DNA of 64,000 nucleotides from Gnetum montanum (GCA_015680685.1 MNCI01015611.1:312901-376900), one strand, 5' to 3'; positions 1 to 12,115 are shown, numbered from the stretch's first letter. The notes: generated from the sequence alone by a model not told the origin. Made by a program: numbers and translations.

Positions 1-1115
1 TTGTATAACCACACCTACAAGTGTGCATAGGTACTTAATAAGTTGAATGTAAATCGTACCTATTTTCCAAGATACACATATTAGTATTTTCATAATAAGA
101 AATTAATACTATATTATACAAAACTATCAAATTATGATTATATATACTAATGAGGTAAAATGGTAGTAGCAGGGATTACAGAAAATGGAACGTGAGGTGT
201 CATACAACAAGCATAATGAATTCTATGTAATGCATGGTTAAGATGTTCATTAGCCATTTTGTCCAAGATCCAAATCAAGTCCATACTAGTTACTAGTGAC
301 ATCACATTATATCATATCAACACCAACATTATCACAACTATAAGAAATATTATCACTTTCAATGAATTATAAGGAAGTAATTTATTAACAACATAATTTA
401 TTTAAAAGGAGACTTGCACATTAGGCAAAAGAGTGTCTTTAGGCATGGGTAATCTATCTTTCTAATCTTGTATCCAATGCATGTTCAAGAAACCTTGAAA
501 TTTCTAAGAGGTCTCATGTCTTCAAGCATGGGTAACATGCCTTTCTAGTGAAACCTCTAAAAATTTTTATTGTATGTATTTATTAGATTATTGATGTGTC
601 AATCTTATGAAAGAACTACCTTTAGGCATGGATAACATATTTTTAGTAACATGGTAAGGTAGTACTTATTTTAGAACATACTTTTATTTTTCATTAGAAA
701 TCAAGTAAATAATATAATTGGACAGTAATATAAGACTTATATTGGCAACCTTTCAAAATCTACAAATCCCCTTGTTGTCTTTTCCTCTTCATTCCCACTT
801 GATTCTTCATTTTCTCATCTAGAAATAATGATCATTGATTTATTTTAGTTTTATTGTGAAAATAATGTCATTATGTTCATGCTAAGAAACTTAATGGATG
901 ATGTGATCTCACTATATATACAATCAATCCTTCAGTGATTTGATAACACACGGTGAAATTCTCATTATTTCAACTACATCTTATTTAATTCATTACACTT
1001 TATTAAAAAGATCAATAAAAATATGTACATGAAAAATGTTAAAAATCCTAAAAGAATAAGAAATGGGTAAGACTAGAGAATCATATAAGAAATTTGAAAG
1101 ATATCAAAGAATGTA
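1..1115 (-). other. Post-pol noncoding spacer of element A
   Basis: No gene is visible here. On the minus strand this stretch follows the end of integrase and resembles the spacers after pol in F (61330-62400), D (39700-41170) and B (14580-15975). The block at about 885-925, read on the minus strand, gives GTGAGATCACATCATCCAT, which nearly equals the F sequence at 61597-61625. Further left lie three copies of a short block described separately. The spacer is AT-rich. The ORF3 seen in B and D would follow to the left of position 1. Confidence 0.6.
438..645 (-). repeat. Three degenerate copies of a conserved spacer block in element A
   Basis: Three segments at about 438-463, 521-546 and 621-645 share a core that reads on the minus strand as ATGTTACCCATGCTTGAAG or a variant. 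The same core occurs once in the equivalent spacers of B (15101-15124), D (about 40430-40455) and F (62014-62038). In A it has been multiplied, with about 80-100 bp between copies. Confidence 0.5.
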
Positions 1116-1119
1116 AAAA

Positions 1120-2400
1120 TTGACATCTTGATGACTATTATGAAAAGTGATAATTTGGAAGAATGAACAAGCAGTGAGTGGTCTAGTGTGCAAGGTAGAG
1201 TGTGTGGAGTAGGGAAAGTCATGAAATGGTTTGACCTATTAGATATTTACAAGGATGATTTTTTGTGGACTCATTGAATGATAAATTTGCATTGCACCCA
1301 ATTGATATGTAGCATGAATGATATAAGTCCTTCACATAAGATTTGGCACTTTTTCTTTTGTGGGACATGATTTGGATTATAGTAAAGGACTTTCTCTCTA
1401 GGCTTGATGGATACTTATCTAATTTTGGCATCACATCTATGTTTAGAATACTTTTTATAGATTTCATTACTCATTTTAGCTACTAATTGATTTTCATCCA
1501 AGAGATTAAGATTCATTAATCATTATTTTTTAGCTAAGTATAAGTTTAGGTTAAGTATGCAAGTAATTGCAAGGGTATTTAATTCTACTTGAATTGGTAG
1601 AGTAGGCAATTTTCCATAGACTAATTCATATGATGAATACCCAATAGGAAGTTTCTAGGTTATTTGATATTCTCATAGAGCATCATTAATTTTATTACTC
1701 CAATTCTTCCTATATCTATTAATAGTTCTAGTTAATATTCTGTAATTCTCTATTAGTTACTTCAGCTTGACTATTCACTTGGGAGTGAGAAGATTTAGTT
1801 AATTTATGGTTGACACCAAGTTGTTACATTAGCTTCTTGAATGTAGCTCTAGTAAAATGAGTTCTGCTATCTAATATTAACATTCATGGTACTCCAAATC
1901 TGTTTATCACATGTTATTAGAAAAAGTTTGCAGCTATTTTTTTCATGCAATCTTTAACTGCAACTACTCTACTAACTTAGTATAATAATCAAAAATCATG
2001 ATAATATAAGATGTTTCATTTAACATAAGTGTGATGGGTCTCATAAAGTAAATTCCCCAAATGTCAAAGGATTCTAATAGTTGTATCCACTATTATGATT
2101 CTTTATTTCTGATTGTTAGTCCTCCATCCCTTTAACATCTTTCATAAGATTGTGCAAATTGATGTCCATCCCTAAATATGGTAGGCCAAAAATAACTTAC
2201 CATCATTAGTTTTAGTGTTATACATAATCTTGCATAGTGACCACCACATGGTCCTTCATGCATATCATGTAGAACTCTTTGTTGATTTTCTTGTGGAACA
2301 CACCATTGTATTAACCCATTAGCACATATCTTATATAGATTTCCATTAATTTCCATGTATTGTTTGACTTGATGGAGAAACTATTCCTTTCTTTATGCCA
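1120..2400 (-). pseudogene. Integrase remnant of element A
   Basis: The minus strand encodes a broken Ty3/gypsy integrase. At 2356-2132 is the zinc-binding H-H-C-C domain (HEGPCGGHYAR, then SYERC about 30 residues later). The catalytic core follows at about 2060-1800 with motifs such as DIWGI and NRFGVP, and a piece near 1640 reads KLPIGYS.YELVYGKL, almost the same as D integrase at 39165-39215. The C-terminal part at about 1500-1200 aligns with D around LINLNMLDENHLVA. The first catalytic Asp appears changed (GIYF for GMDF) and several stops and frameshifts are present, so no active enzyme can be made. In an intact element this protein would insert the cDNA into nuclear DNA. Confidence 0.8.
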
Positions 2401-2990
2401 TTCAATAGGAAGTTCTTGTGTGTTTAGATATTCCTTTTAATCAGTAATCCATAACTTTACTACTGAATCTACAATCATTTCTATCTTTGTAAATAAATTT
2501 TCATTGGGAAATTGGTCTAATAATAGTTCTTCATTTTCTTGTGGTTCCCATCTTAATCTTGATAGGTGATCAACTACAATATTATTATTTTATTTCCTAT
2601 CAATCATTATGATGTCAAATTCTTGTAAGATGGTAAGTCATGTTATCACTCTTGGACTTACCACTAGTTTGTTCATTAGAAATTTGACAGCACTATGGTC
2701 TGTATGAATGTAGATAGGATACCTAAGCACATAATCTTTGAACTTTTTAAATCATATACCACAACCATAAGCTCCTTTTCCATAGTGGTATTGTTAAGTT
2801 GTGCTCTAGTAATGCTTTGACTAGTGCAGTGTATGTAATATGGTTGTTCATTATTTTTAAGTTAAGTCAACACCGCTCCCAATGCATAGTCTGAAGAATC
2901 TATCATAATGTGGGAAGCTTTAGACAAATTTCTATCTTGATCAATTTTTATTTTAGTCTCTCAAATGCTTTCTTACATTGTTTTGACCAC
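2400..2990 (-). pseudogene. RNase H remnant of element A
   Basis: This stretch lies between the RT and integrase remnants on the minus strand and holds pieces of the Ty3/gypsy RNase H domain. Fragments matching D RNase H (37840-38260) can be read near 2640-2800, such as the run for KVQRLCA*VSYLHSYR against RHYVLGYKVFVHID, and EHNLTIPLWKRS against NYTTMDKEFM. Stops occur about every 20-30 codons. In a working element the domain would degrade the RNA strand during reverse transcription. Confidence 0.6.
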
Positions 2991-3760
2991 TAGAATGTTC
3001 ATCTTTCTTTATCAGTTCAACAAGAGGCTTTGTAATATTTGAGAAATTTTTAATGAATCTTCTATAGTACCCTATATGATCAAGGAATGATCTAATGTCC
3101 TTAACTATTTATGACCAGTGATTGATGTTCTAGATGATTCTAATCTTTTTTGGATATATCTTAATTTCTAGGTAAGATACCTTATGTCCTAGAACTATGC
3201 CATCTTGGATCATTAGGTGGCTTTTTTGCCAATTAAACTTCAAATATTTCAACACATATTTTTAAAACCTACTCTAATCATTCCAACACTTGTTTGAAAT
3301 GAAGCTTTTATGTAGAAAAATTATCCATAAATACTTCAACTTCATTACCAATCTATTTTTGAAAGATACTAAGGACAAGTCTTTGGAAGGTAATAAGAGC
3401 ATTGCACATGCCAAATGACATTTCCTTGTATGAAAATATTCCTCACAGACTAGTAAATGTTATTTTCTCTTGATCCTCTAGTATGATATGGATTTGATTA
3501 TATCCACTAGATCTATCTAGGAAGCTATAGGACTAACATTTTACAATGGTATCCAAGACTTGGTCAATAAATGACAAAGGAAAATGGTCTTTGAATGTTA
3601 CCATATTCAACAATTAGAAATCTATACAAAACCTCATCTTATCACCCTTCTTTAGAACAATGAATAATGGGCTAATCCATTCATTATTTGCAATAGGATA
3701 GATGAACCCTACTTGTAACAACTTTTCTAACTTCTATTTGACAACTTTTTTAAGCTTGTA
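2990..3760 (-). pseudogene. Reverse transcriptase remnant of element A
   Basis: The minus strand encodes recognisable RT blocks in order: GFIYPIANNEWISPL, KKGDKMRFCIDF, FKDHFPLSFIDQVLDTI, SFLDRSSGYNQI, FSYKEMSFGMCNA, and the active-site block EVFMDNFST at about 3345-3320. The usual F(V/M)DDF has become FMDNF, so one catalytic Asp is lost, and stops break the frame. Block order and spacing match the D RT at 37060-37745 and established Ty3/gypsy RT. It is non-functional as read. Confidence 0.85.
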
Positions 3761-4419
3761 GCTTGATCTTCATTGAGGTTAGTAGTGTGGTTTAACAATT
3801 GGATGAATGTAGATTCAATGTTGATAATTGTATGGATTTATGCTAATAATCTTATCATAAGATGATGCAAATGCAGTTAGTCATTTTTTTCAACACTTTC
3901 AATAATTTTCTCTTGTGTTCTTTATCATGATTATCATTTATGATTACCTATTTTTTGTTATTAAGTAAATCATACTCAAGTACATTGGTTAGGGTTTTCA
4001 ATTCTAGTGGTCCTACTTCATATATTTTTAGTATCTCTAACTTTATCCATTAAATATACTCCTCTTTTTGTGACTTAGTTTAGGAAGATTTTCTTCGTAT
4101 CTATTCTAGTTTATCTATCTCTTTAATATAGACACTTGTAATTTTATCCTCTAGTTCCATGAATATGTTTGACTCTAATTCTCCTTCATTAATTAGCCAT
4201 TAGGTGCCTTCTTATCTAGTGGCCACTACATACAGATATTATTGTATCCACATGTCTTCAATACACTTGTTGCATGTTGTGATGGCATCGTGCCTTATTA
4301 TCCAAATTCTCTGCATGCAATTGCACATGTTATCAATGTATGTGATATATGAAACTTTTCATCTCAGCTTCATCTTCCTTGAAAATTTCCAATGAAAAGT
4401 CTCAAATTTCTAACTTAGC

Positions 4420-4700
4420 ATTCACAATGCTAAGCTATGCTCTTCCCATGATAATAAGAAATTCTCTTTTATTCTTTCCCACATGGATAACTAGAAAATC
4501 AACAAGATAGAACTAGCCACTTATGGTAGTGATTACATCTTTCACTTGTCCAAGTGGAATAGTATTCGATTGACCTACTAGCTCTAATTGGATGTTACTT
4601 TTCTCTAGTAAAGAGAGATTTCATACTTATACATATCTTGAGAGATAAGATTAACTCCCAATCCAAAATATAATAGAGCCTTACATGGTTTATGCCCCAC
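4420..4700 (-). pseudogene. Aspartic protease remnant of element A
   Basis: On the minus strand a retroviral-type protease can be followed from about 4695 (LDWG, in the place of the catalytic L-D-S-G) through a VNLISQDMYK-like stretch to the C-terminal IIMGRA block at about 4460-4440. The D protease (36110-36420) has the same landmarks: NSGFKVNLIPHDMYK and FPIIMGRALL. The active-site Ser position is altered and frameshifts are present. In a live element it would cleave the Gag-Pol polyprotein. Confidence 0.6.
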
Positions 4701-4749
4701 TATTTAGAGATAAACTAAAGGACTTCTTGAATTTGTTCTTTTCATAAGA

Positions 4750-7310
4750 AGTGCTCTTGCTTTAATTTGATGTATGACTATTTGTGTTAGTATAGTAACA
4801 GTTATGTTCTTCTCTGTTGATATCATAAGCATAGTGTTCTCTTAACAATCTTGTATAGATGGGGTAGAGTTAGATGAAGTTCTTGTCCTTTGAAATTTTT
4901 TCTAAACTTTTCATAAAGAAGAAATGTTTTCTAAATATCAATTCACTAGTCATTATGTATTATTGTGTAGTAACTTCCCTATTAGCACTTTTTTGTTATG
5001 GTTGTATTGGTAGTTCTCCTTACATGACTAGCAATGGTACAAGCAATAATGGATTAGAAGCTTGATATGAGGGACCTAGTCCTGGTTGAGATGTGGAAGG
5101 ATGAGGATCCATGTGTGATGTTGTCGATCTATGATATTTAGGTGGATACTAGGGAGAGGAAATATGAACAAAATAATTTCCATAAGATAGGATATTATAC
5201 ATAGTATTCATAGGAATCTAGTTATCTATACAGATACTGGTGCCTTGGCGTTGAGATTCCCCATGAATGCAGTTGTTGCCACTACTACTAGTACTACTCT
5301 TGTGGTTGAGGATAAGCCTCCCTTGAATACTATGATTATTTGTAGGGTTTTCTGAAATTACCTTGCATATAAGGTAATCACCTAGGCATATGATTCTTAA
5401 CAAATTCTAGATTGAGAACATATGCCCTAGACTATTATAAGTGGGCCATAATAAAACAACATTCCTTAGGATGTTTGCATTATCACACTTTGCAACTAGT
5501 GTCATCTTCTAAACTTGAGTCCATTATTTCCTCTTCCATAGCAACTTTTCCTTTGTTCTTATAGTTGTCACATCCATTTTAATTTTTATTCTTTCTATTT
5601 TTATTTTTGTTAAAGGCTTTCTCAATTCTTTCTTCTACTATCTTGAGTGTTGTAGCAAATTTATTGTTTATAGAATCTCACATTTTCTCTACATTTATTG
5701 TAATATCACTTGCTAAGTTTTTAATGGATAATCTTCCACTAGATTGTATCTTCTAATGTTTCTTCTTCTTGTGTTTCAAATATCCTTACATCTCTTTTTC
5801 TAATAGATTGATCTTTGTTATATTCTTTACCTAATCTCCTTTTTTGTAGTTCTTATTCTTCTTTTACCACTTGGTCTATTATCCTTTGGATTCAATGGGC
5901 TATCATTTTGGATAATCTACCTTGGGAATATACTCCAAGGATTTCTCTTATTTTGTTTCTTGGTCCATCAATAATATGTCATAGTTTTTCTCATTAAGAG
6001 AATTCATGTCTTAGGCATCTATGTAACAAGGAGTAATACCTACCCACTACTGCATCAAGGGATTCATTTGTCCCCTATTTCGATCCTTGATTTCATTTTC
6101 TTAAGTTTGAAATTATTTATTAAGATTGATACTTATCATTTAAAAGTTCTAGCATGGTACTTCATCTTAAATTAAATTTGGTTCTAAGGACTTGTACTTG
6201 CTCTTTGCTTCCTTTATGAGTGTCTTGGAAAATAACTATAATTACTGCTAATCATTTTCTATATGTTATAGGACACAAGAATCATGGAAGAACTAGAGAT
6301 GATGTTGTGAATATTCATTATGTACATCTTCGAATTTCGGAATATTATTCAAGTCAATTTGGTTAATGCAACCATCCCTTAAATTCCTAGTAGGAATGCA
6401 TACAATAGCTAGTAGGGGTTCTTAATAGTCTTCGGGTTAATAAGCTCATGATGCTATCTTCTTTTAGGTTTGACCCTTTCTCCTCTTTCTTCATAGTAAT
6501 CTTCTACTTCATTAGGATGCCTTTTTCTATTTGCATATCTCTCATGATCTCTTCTTCTTTTCCCATCATGATCCCTTGGTCTTCATTTCATCTTATTAAG
6601 ATCTATTGATGAATATGAGGAAAAAGATGGAGAAGTTGAAGAACATTGCTAGTTTGTTCTCCTTCTATGACTTCTTGATTCATCTCTTCTAGATCCATTG
6701 GAGGTCTTAGGCCTTGAATTACTTCTAAGGTTAGAATCCTCCTTATTTTTTCTAAGGGTTTCTATAAGAGCTAAATGTAGTTTTATTTTGATGGAATCTT
6801 TAATATAAAGTACTAGTATCGAGAAATAAGATCCTATGTCTAATAGAATTTTTTTTCTTGGAATGGAACATCATCTTTTACTTTCATGAAAACTATATGT
6901 GGTGCCTTATTCTCTCTATCTTGTTCATATCTTATTTTCATAATGACATTTCTTCTTACTTGAGCCTCTATTGGCTGATATGGCCTAATCATGTTTTTGG
7001 TGACTTGATATCCTTCTTGCATATGGCTAAGATTTGACATCATGAGGGCTTCTTGAAGCATTAATGGTACTAAATATTCAAGTGATAATACAATATTTCC
7101 TTTTAAGTCTATCCATCTAAGCTATTCATTCTAGTGGAAAATGAATGTAAAATCAAGATAATAAGTATCAATATGAGCATATGAAATTATGGTTTGCATC
7201 GGTTCATTCCAATCTGCTTTAGTGTAATCTATGTCATGCCTTTCATTAAGAACAATAATAGTAGAGATTTTACTTTAGTTATACAAGCTATTTTAGTTTA
7301 TTTGACACTT
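4750..7310 (-). pseudogene. Gag remnant of element A
   Basis: Gag lies at the 5' side of pol on the minus strand. The best-preserved part, 7061-6840, reads EGYQVTKNMIRPYQPIEAQV and aligns with E gag at 53165-53260 (TKHMIRTYQPTKAQV). Further down, the Pro/Gln-rich end of gag and the zinc-finger-like region are only faintly readable around 5500-5100. The leader upstream of it (7310-7423) matches the E leader after its primer site. Frameshifts and stops are frequent. Gag would form the capsid. Confidence 0.65.
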
Positions 7311-7423
7311 AAGGGTGTATATGTTTTAAAACATTTTTCTAAGTATGAAATATACATTTTGTGATACTTGATATAATGAGCTTTGTGAAATCCACTAACT
7401 AGCAAACATTGACATAATCTTGA
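7310..7423 (-). other. Leader of element A, left flank of the C insertion
   Basis: Noncoding leader between primer site and gag. Read on the minus strand it continues the sequence broken at 24843: joining the two sides gives TTGCAAGG then ATTATGTCAATG, which matches E just after its primer site. The five bases at 7418-7422 (TCTTG) nearly match 24843-24847 (CCTTG), the expected target duplication of C. One extra A sits at 7423. Confidence 0.6.
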
Positions 7424-7725
7424 TGTTGGTGACTGTTTGGGATTGCCAATGTTTTCCTTTGGTCTTATGACTAGGATTACAAGAAATGAAGGTGTTCCTT
7501 TAAACTTGAGTTTAGGTGTTTGTTGCTCTCTGGCAACACCAAGGCCTAGATACCTCCAAAGAAACCTAGTGATAATAAAGTGAACTATGTGTAAATGTGT
7601 ATTTGCTACTATAAATGTTGAAATGGTTGGGTTTGTGTATGAAATTGTAACTCACTATTATAAAAGAAATTTAGTTAACCTTGTTGAATACTAAGTCATT
7701 AAAGATTCCTATTTTTTCAAGTAAC

Positions 7726-7953
7726 TTAGTGTATATAGTCCTTAAGTATGTTGCTTGAAACAAATAAAATTTCACAAAAATACTTAAATACAATTCTGTA
7801 GAAATCTACTCCTAATTTTCCCCAAAGAGAAAGATCCATACAAAAACTAGAAATAGAGTGAGATTCAATGGATTTTAAAGAAAGAAGAAAAGAAAGTAGA
7901 TTTGGGTGAAATCTCAAACATTTAAGCAAGATAGATTGAACATGAGGAAACAC
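7726..7953 (-). other. Open stretch inside the U5 part of the C-family LTR
   Basis: A 75-codon open frame on the minus strand (MFPHVQSILLKCLRFHPN...). The same DNA occurs in the 5' LTR (about 21080-21310) and in H (about 45800-46030), but the frame is not kept equally open there. I therefore take it as an incidental frame in noncoding LTR DNA and not a gene. Confidence 0.4.
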
Positions 7954-8946
7954 TTTGAAATAAAGCTATTCTAATTCATTCTAAAATATCACAAATTGTC
8001 CAAACCTTCTGAGCTCAACAATCAATTTCATAAAAGACTCTTATTAAACTACCAAAATGCTTTGTAAATAACAAAACACAAGCTATTATTTAACTAGTGA
8101 AATAGTTATCAAGAATTGCAAATAATAGAGCAATCAAAAATGATTTAATAATTTCAAGATTAAAACATCAAGAAAAAGACTTTAAAAATTGAAGCTATTT
8201 CATCTCAGCTCAATATAGACTCAAATGAGAAATTTCATAAAGACATTACTATTAAATTGCTCAGGATTCTTTTCAAAAGAAAACATAAGCTCTTAGATGG
8301 CAACCAAATAGAAGTCTAGAATTGCATGAAAAATAGTGCTATAAGAGCAATAAGAAAATTCCAAATTTAAATTCCAACCACATAACTATCTAAACCATTA
8401 GCTAAGAAACTAAGACAAAATGGGAAGAAAAGAACTCATATGATTTAAACAAAGTAGCTGAATTGATGCAATTAGCAAGCCATGCTTTCTAAGAAATCTC
8501 CAATAATTCTTCTGAGTTTCTTCCAAAGTTTTTTCCTTTTCTTAAATCATTATATATATATATATGGGGTATAAAATATCTGTATTCTGATTTTAGTCAT
8601 TGTCAGTGCTTTAATCCAGTGGTTCTAGTTCAGCAGGAACACTCTTCTTCTTCTTGCAACCTTACAGAAATACCTTCTTGGCTAGAGTTATATTCATGAT
8701 CTTTTTGAATACAAACCATACCTTGCTTGGAAAATTCCCATGTTCATGTTCCTCCTCCACCTATTGCCACCACTTTGCACTTCTCACTTGTGCTAAAACC
8801 TTGTAGTCCTTGTCAAGAAAAATAAAATAAAATAAGAAATTTTGTAGGTTATGAAATAATATTCAAGGCCATGCAAGCCTACATCACATAGCCCCAGTCC
8901 ACTCTACAGAAACTCCTACACTATTTTTGCTCCGTCATCTCCATGT

Positions 8947-9163
8947 CACTAACTACCATCCTATCCTACCAGTGATGAGTAGATGTAGACGTCGAGGTCC
9001 TATTTTCGAAGAATTCATGATGGCCCACTAACTACCATCATATCCTACTAGTGAGGTCCTATTTTTGGAGAATTCATGATGGTCCACTAACTACCATCAT
9101 ATCTTACCAGTGATGAACAAATGTAGACATAGAGGCACTATTTTTGGAGAATTCATGATGGCC
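8947..9163. repeat. Tandem triplication in the C 3' LTR
   Basis: Three consecutive units of about 78, 60 and 79 bp, each starting CACTAACTACCATC and ending near ATTCATGATGG. The matching place in the 5' LTR (23605-23700) has a single unit, so the expansion happened in the 3' LTR after insertion. The middle unit lacks an internal piece of about 18 bp. Confidence 0.75.
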
Positions 9164-9637
9164 TAGATGATTTTGCCATTTCTTCTTCTCGAAGCTTGCT
9201 ACTTAAAAAAAGCTACCATTGTTGTTTTAACCATTTGAATGTTGATTCTCATGCTCATGTTCAATCTTGGAAATTTGCATGGAATACATTGGTATTCCAC
9301 AGAAATTGAGCTCTTTTTCATGAGTAGCTACATGCTGATGCCAGCATGTGCCATGCCTTTGAAGCTTCCAAGCACCAACACAAAGTTATTCTAGTTATTA
9401 TTTATGAAATCTATGGTCATAACTTTAACCCAGCTTCTACTACACATGCTTTTGTCTATGCATCGAATTTAGTAGTAGGCACTACAACTAATGCTATCTC
9501 TGTAAATCTTGTGACTAGTTGTGGCTAGTGGACCTTTGCTTACTATCCCTACAAATCCCCAAAAGCCACATCATCCTACACTAGCATCTCTCATGGTAGA
9601 AATGAAATATGAGGCCCTAGACTAGTACACGTAACAG

Positions 9638-9874
9638 TCATAGGCCATAGTGCCTGTGGTCATGAGACTGAGCAGCAATGCCACCATCTATTACATAGAG
9701 TAGTCCTCTATTCTGCAAAATTCTAAAGACATGCTCTTCAAAACAATTCTTGCATTTCTTCGATTTTAGATACATGCAAGTTGTAGAGTACAAAATCCTT
9801 TTGAAAATACTAGTAGATAACTTGTAGAACATACATTCTTGTTGAAGAAAATCCTCTACCATGATCCTTGCCAT
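9638..9874 (-). pseudogene. Unrecognised coding-like stretch in the U3 of C
   Basis: A 78-codon minus-strand frame in the sense direction of the LTR. It contains CMYLKSKKCKNCFEEHVFRI, and the 5' LTR copy keeps CMCLESSKCKNCL at about 24300-24240, so a Cys-x2-Cys spacing is preserved in both copies. The plus strand of the same DNA is also open in both copies (9346-9528 and 9861-10055; 23768-23995), so I cannot say which strand, if either, was ever coding. No family recognised. Confidence 0.3.
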
Positions 9875-10117
9875 GCTTTCTTACTTGGCATCCCCTTCCA
9901 AAGATGCACATTTAGAGAGTAGATATTACAATGCAGTATGTGAGGATGATGCTTGCATAGTAGAAATATATTTACCCATTAACACTAACTATCCTATTAT
10001 TTCCTCATACATTTTAATCAACTTACTCAAAGTAGTGAAAATTTTTCACGAATAATGGTCAACCAATTTCTTTCAAACACCCTTGTCCATGGCTGATCTT
10101 ATAATCTCTAGTGATTC

Positions 10118-10545
10118 CTACGTAGTTCTCTCAGAAGCCATCATGAAATAATTATACATAAAGTCTTCCATCAAAATATCTTTGCATTCTTCCCATGTGG
10201 ATTCCAATTCCCTAGTTTTGATCAGAATCCTTTCCTTACCAATCTCCTTGGCTCTCAACCCATGTTGTAATGCATTAGAAAAGCCACTTGTGGCATTGTC
10301 AAAGTAGAAAAATCTACAAACATCTATGCTAGCCCTAGAAACAACCTCCAATTTTAATGAAACAAAATCCACTACATATCTCTTTACATCATTAGGCTTA
10401 TGTTTACCATGTTGCTTATAATCATGATTTTTCTTGTTTTTTGGTTTACTTTCTTGGTAGTATTCTTCATCACTACTACTAGTATCCTTTTGACTCTTAA
10501 ATTTTAGAATAAAATTTTGAACTTAATTTTCCTTAACAAATTTCT
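10118..10545 (-). pseudogene. Unrecognised coding-like stretch at the start of the C LTR
   Basis: A minus-strand frame can be read from about 10545: a Ser/Asp/Glu-rich start (SSSDEEYYQESKPKNKK), a basic His/Lys stretch, then 10372-10118 with KTRELESTWEECKDILMED and YNYFMMASERTT. A shorter, deleted form of the same sequence is in the 5' LTR at 24806-24546 (YVYYFMTAFERTLHES). It sits in U3, in the sense direction, about 30-450 bp from the LTR start. The charged N-terminal part could be a captured host gene or an old gag piece. I do not recognise it. Confidence 0.35.
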
Positions 10546-10575
10546 ACTCCATGAAATGATAGAAATGTGCCAACA

Positions 10576-11249
10576 TTTCTTATGCACGGGTCCCCCCTTA
10601 AAATGCTTAAATAATTTTATACAAGCCTTGTTTTAAAAAATACTAGCTAAATTTAACTATAACTAAAGCTTTTTATTGAAATTTTTATAGTGGAAATTAC
10701 TAAATATTATTGAAGGAAAATTCTTATCAAACTTAAGCTTCAATGATATAAAAACCTCATTCCTAGGAAACAAAAATGAAAACTATACAAGTAACACCAT
10801 AGCATAAGCTACTTAGTAGAAGGGAAGAGAGTGGTCAAAGTGACCCTCTCAGGAATCCTCTTGTCTTGGGTTATATCCTACTTAATTTCTATTATAATCC
10901 AAGCTTTCTTCTCTTCCTCTTATTTTATCAATCTTCCCAATTCTTCAATGTCCATATTATCCTTTATAGCATTATTACCCAAAATTGTCTTCTTAACTCC
11001 TTGCTTAGCTTGCACTAGCCCATAGTATAGTTGTTGTTGGTTCAATTGATTACCAAACTAAGCCATTGTTGCTTGAGAAGTTTGAATACCCAATTTTAGA
11101 CATATCCTTTAAATTTTCTACAAACAACCTATAAGCTTGGTCTTGGTGTTGAATATTAGCATGAGCTAAATCTAACTCAAATAGGTGAATGTATTCTTCA
11201 ACCAAGCTTTTCTAGGAATAAGAGGTTTAGGAAAATATTTGTAAATTGT
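10576..11249 (-). pseudogene. Internal region of C, 3' part: unrecognised coding remnant
   Basis: On the minus strand, joining 20423 to 11249 across element B (removing B and one ATTGT) gives a continuous reading: DISKTI from the right side, then YKYFPKPLIPRKAW from the left. It continues with stretches readable as EEYIHLFELDLAHANIQH, NQLNQQQLYYGLVQAKQG and DNMDIEELGRLIK. It is Gln- and acid-rich, with stops and frameshifts. Position and composition suggest a gag-like protein of element C, but no diagnostic motif (no CCHC knuckle) is seen. The open plus-strand frame at 10831-11025 is a shadow. Confidence 0.45.
10585..10605 (-). promoter_or_regulatory. Putative polypurine tract of element C
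   Basis: On the minus strand AAGGGGGGACC lies about 15 nt upstream of the 3' LTR start at 10575. That is the expected place and composition for the plus-strand primer of an LTR retrotransposon, although the tract is usually closer to the LTR. Confidence 0.45.
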
Positions 11250-12115
11250 TGATGAATCATGATTCATTATACCATGATATTGCACCCACGATATCACGTA
11301 CATGATATCATGTACGCGATATCATGGCCTGGCTTGTGATATCAGGTATGCAATATCATAGTTCTTGTGTGAGCCTATAAATACACAATGGGGTGCATTG
11401 GAAAGTATATTTTTTCAGTAAGTTTCAATAGTCAGTTAGAAGAGGATCTTTTTGTTAGTTTTTCCTCTCAACCCTTTACTCCTAGTGCATGCCCGCAATG
11501 TGATGATTGTAATTGTATAGCACCTTTATTTGAGTGTGACGTACTTGGACACGCACATGACTAGAAATAAAGATCAAGATTACTTCATCATTGCAACATT
11601 CACTTAGTTTAAGTATTTAATTGTTATTGTTAATTATTGTTTTCATAGTTAATATATCTTCACCCAAAACTCCTTAAATGTGGAATGAGTATGACTTAAT
11701 CATAAGCATTTAAGTGTGACTACTTGGTAACCCAGTAGCATACCTAGGATCTGTGCTTGGTAATCCTAGTAGTAGTTGTGCATGAGGTCCAAGATGTGTA
11801 CAGATGATTAAGGGATAGGTGCTCATCATACTTAGGCTAGCTTAGACTCTCTTCACCCTTTCCCTCTTAGTTAAAATAAAGTTACTTTCCATTGCCTCTA
11901 GGAGTAGCACTAGTTTAGGACCACATCATACACCTCACTCTAGACTAAACCATATGTGAAAAAGCAAATACTAGTCCATGTGGGAAGATAATGAACTATG
12001 ATCTATGAGTAACTATCTAGATACCACAACTACCCCATCTGCGGAGTTTGACTAGATCATGTGTGAAACGCTCATATTCATATGGTTGAGTGTAGGGGTA
12101 CCTCACCACTCATCA
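11250..12115 (+). repeat. 5' LTR of element B
   Basis: 866 bp, TGATGAATCATG to CTCATCA, same length as the 3' LTR. U3 carries a GATATC-rich palindromic array at about 11275-11360, a TATA box CTATAAATA at 11375-11383, then R-U5 with the CTTGGTAA-CCAGTAG type repeats common to all Athila-type LTRs of this window. Compared with the 3' LTR it has fewer CpG sites in the array. Confidence 0.92.
11275..11383 (+). promoter_or_regulatory. U3 motif array and TATA box of B 5' LTR
   Basis: At least five GATATC or AATATC cores in about 85 bp, several in longer palindromes such as ATGATATCAT and linked by GTACGC-type spacers. CTATAAATA follows at 11375-11383. The array lies directly upstream of the TATA box, where U3 enhancer or silencer sites are expected. 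Confidence 0.7.

Larger units (their letters stand above)
7424..10575 (-). repeat. 3' LTR of element C (about 3.15 kb)
   Basis: On the minus strand it begins TGTTGGCACATTTC at 10575 and ends CCAACA at 7424. The U3 part (10575 to about 8570) holds coding-like stretches. A (TA)n box with TATAC lies at about 8550-8575, and the R-U5 part (about 8530-7424) is shared with the 5' LTR and with H (32030-32549 and 45713-46335). Compared with the 5' LTR it has lost many CpG sites to TpG/CpA and carries a local tandem triplication (8947-9163). Confidence 0.6.

Noticed and set aside
438-645. CRISPR-like short repeats
   Set aside because: Irregular, degenerate, three copies only, in plant transposon spacer DNA. 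No CRISPR array occurs in the window.
7398-7418. A decayed primer site at the left edge of C (ATTATGTCAATGTTTGCTAG on the minus strand)
   Set aside because: Alignment with E shows that this is leader DNA after the primer site. The true primer site of A is at 24843-24859.
7424-10575. Reading the C repeats as copies of a DNA transposon with TGTTGG terminal inverted repeats
   Set aside because: Only six bases are shared between the termini, the two copies are direct repeats around a coding remnant with a polypurine tract, and a five-base target duplicate fits an LTR element.
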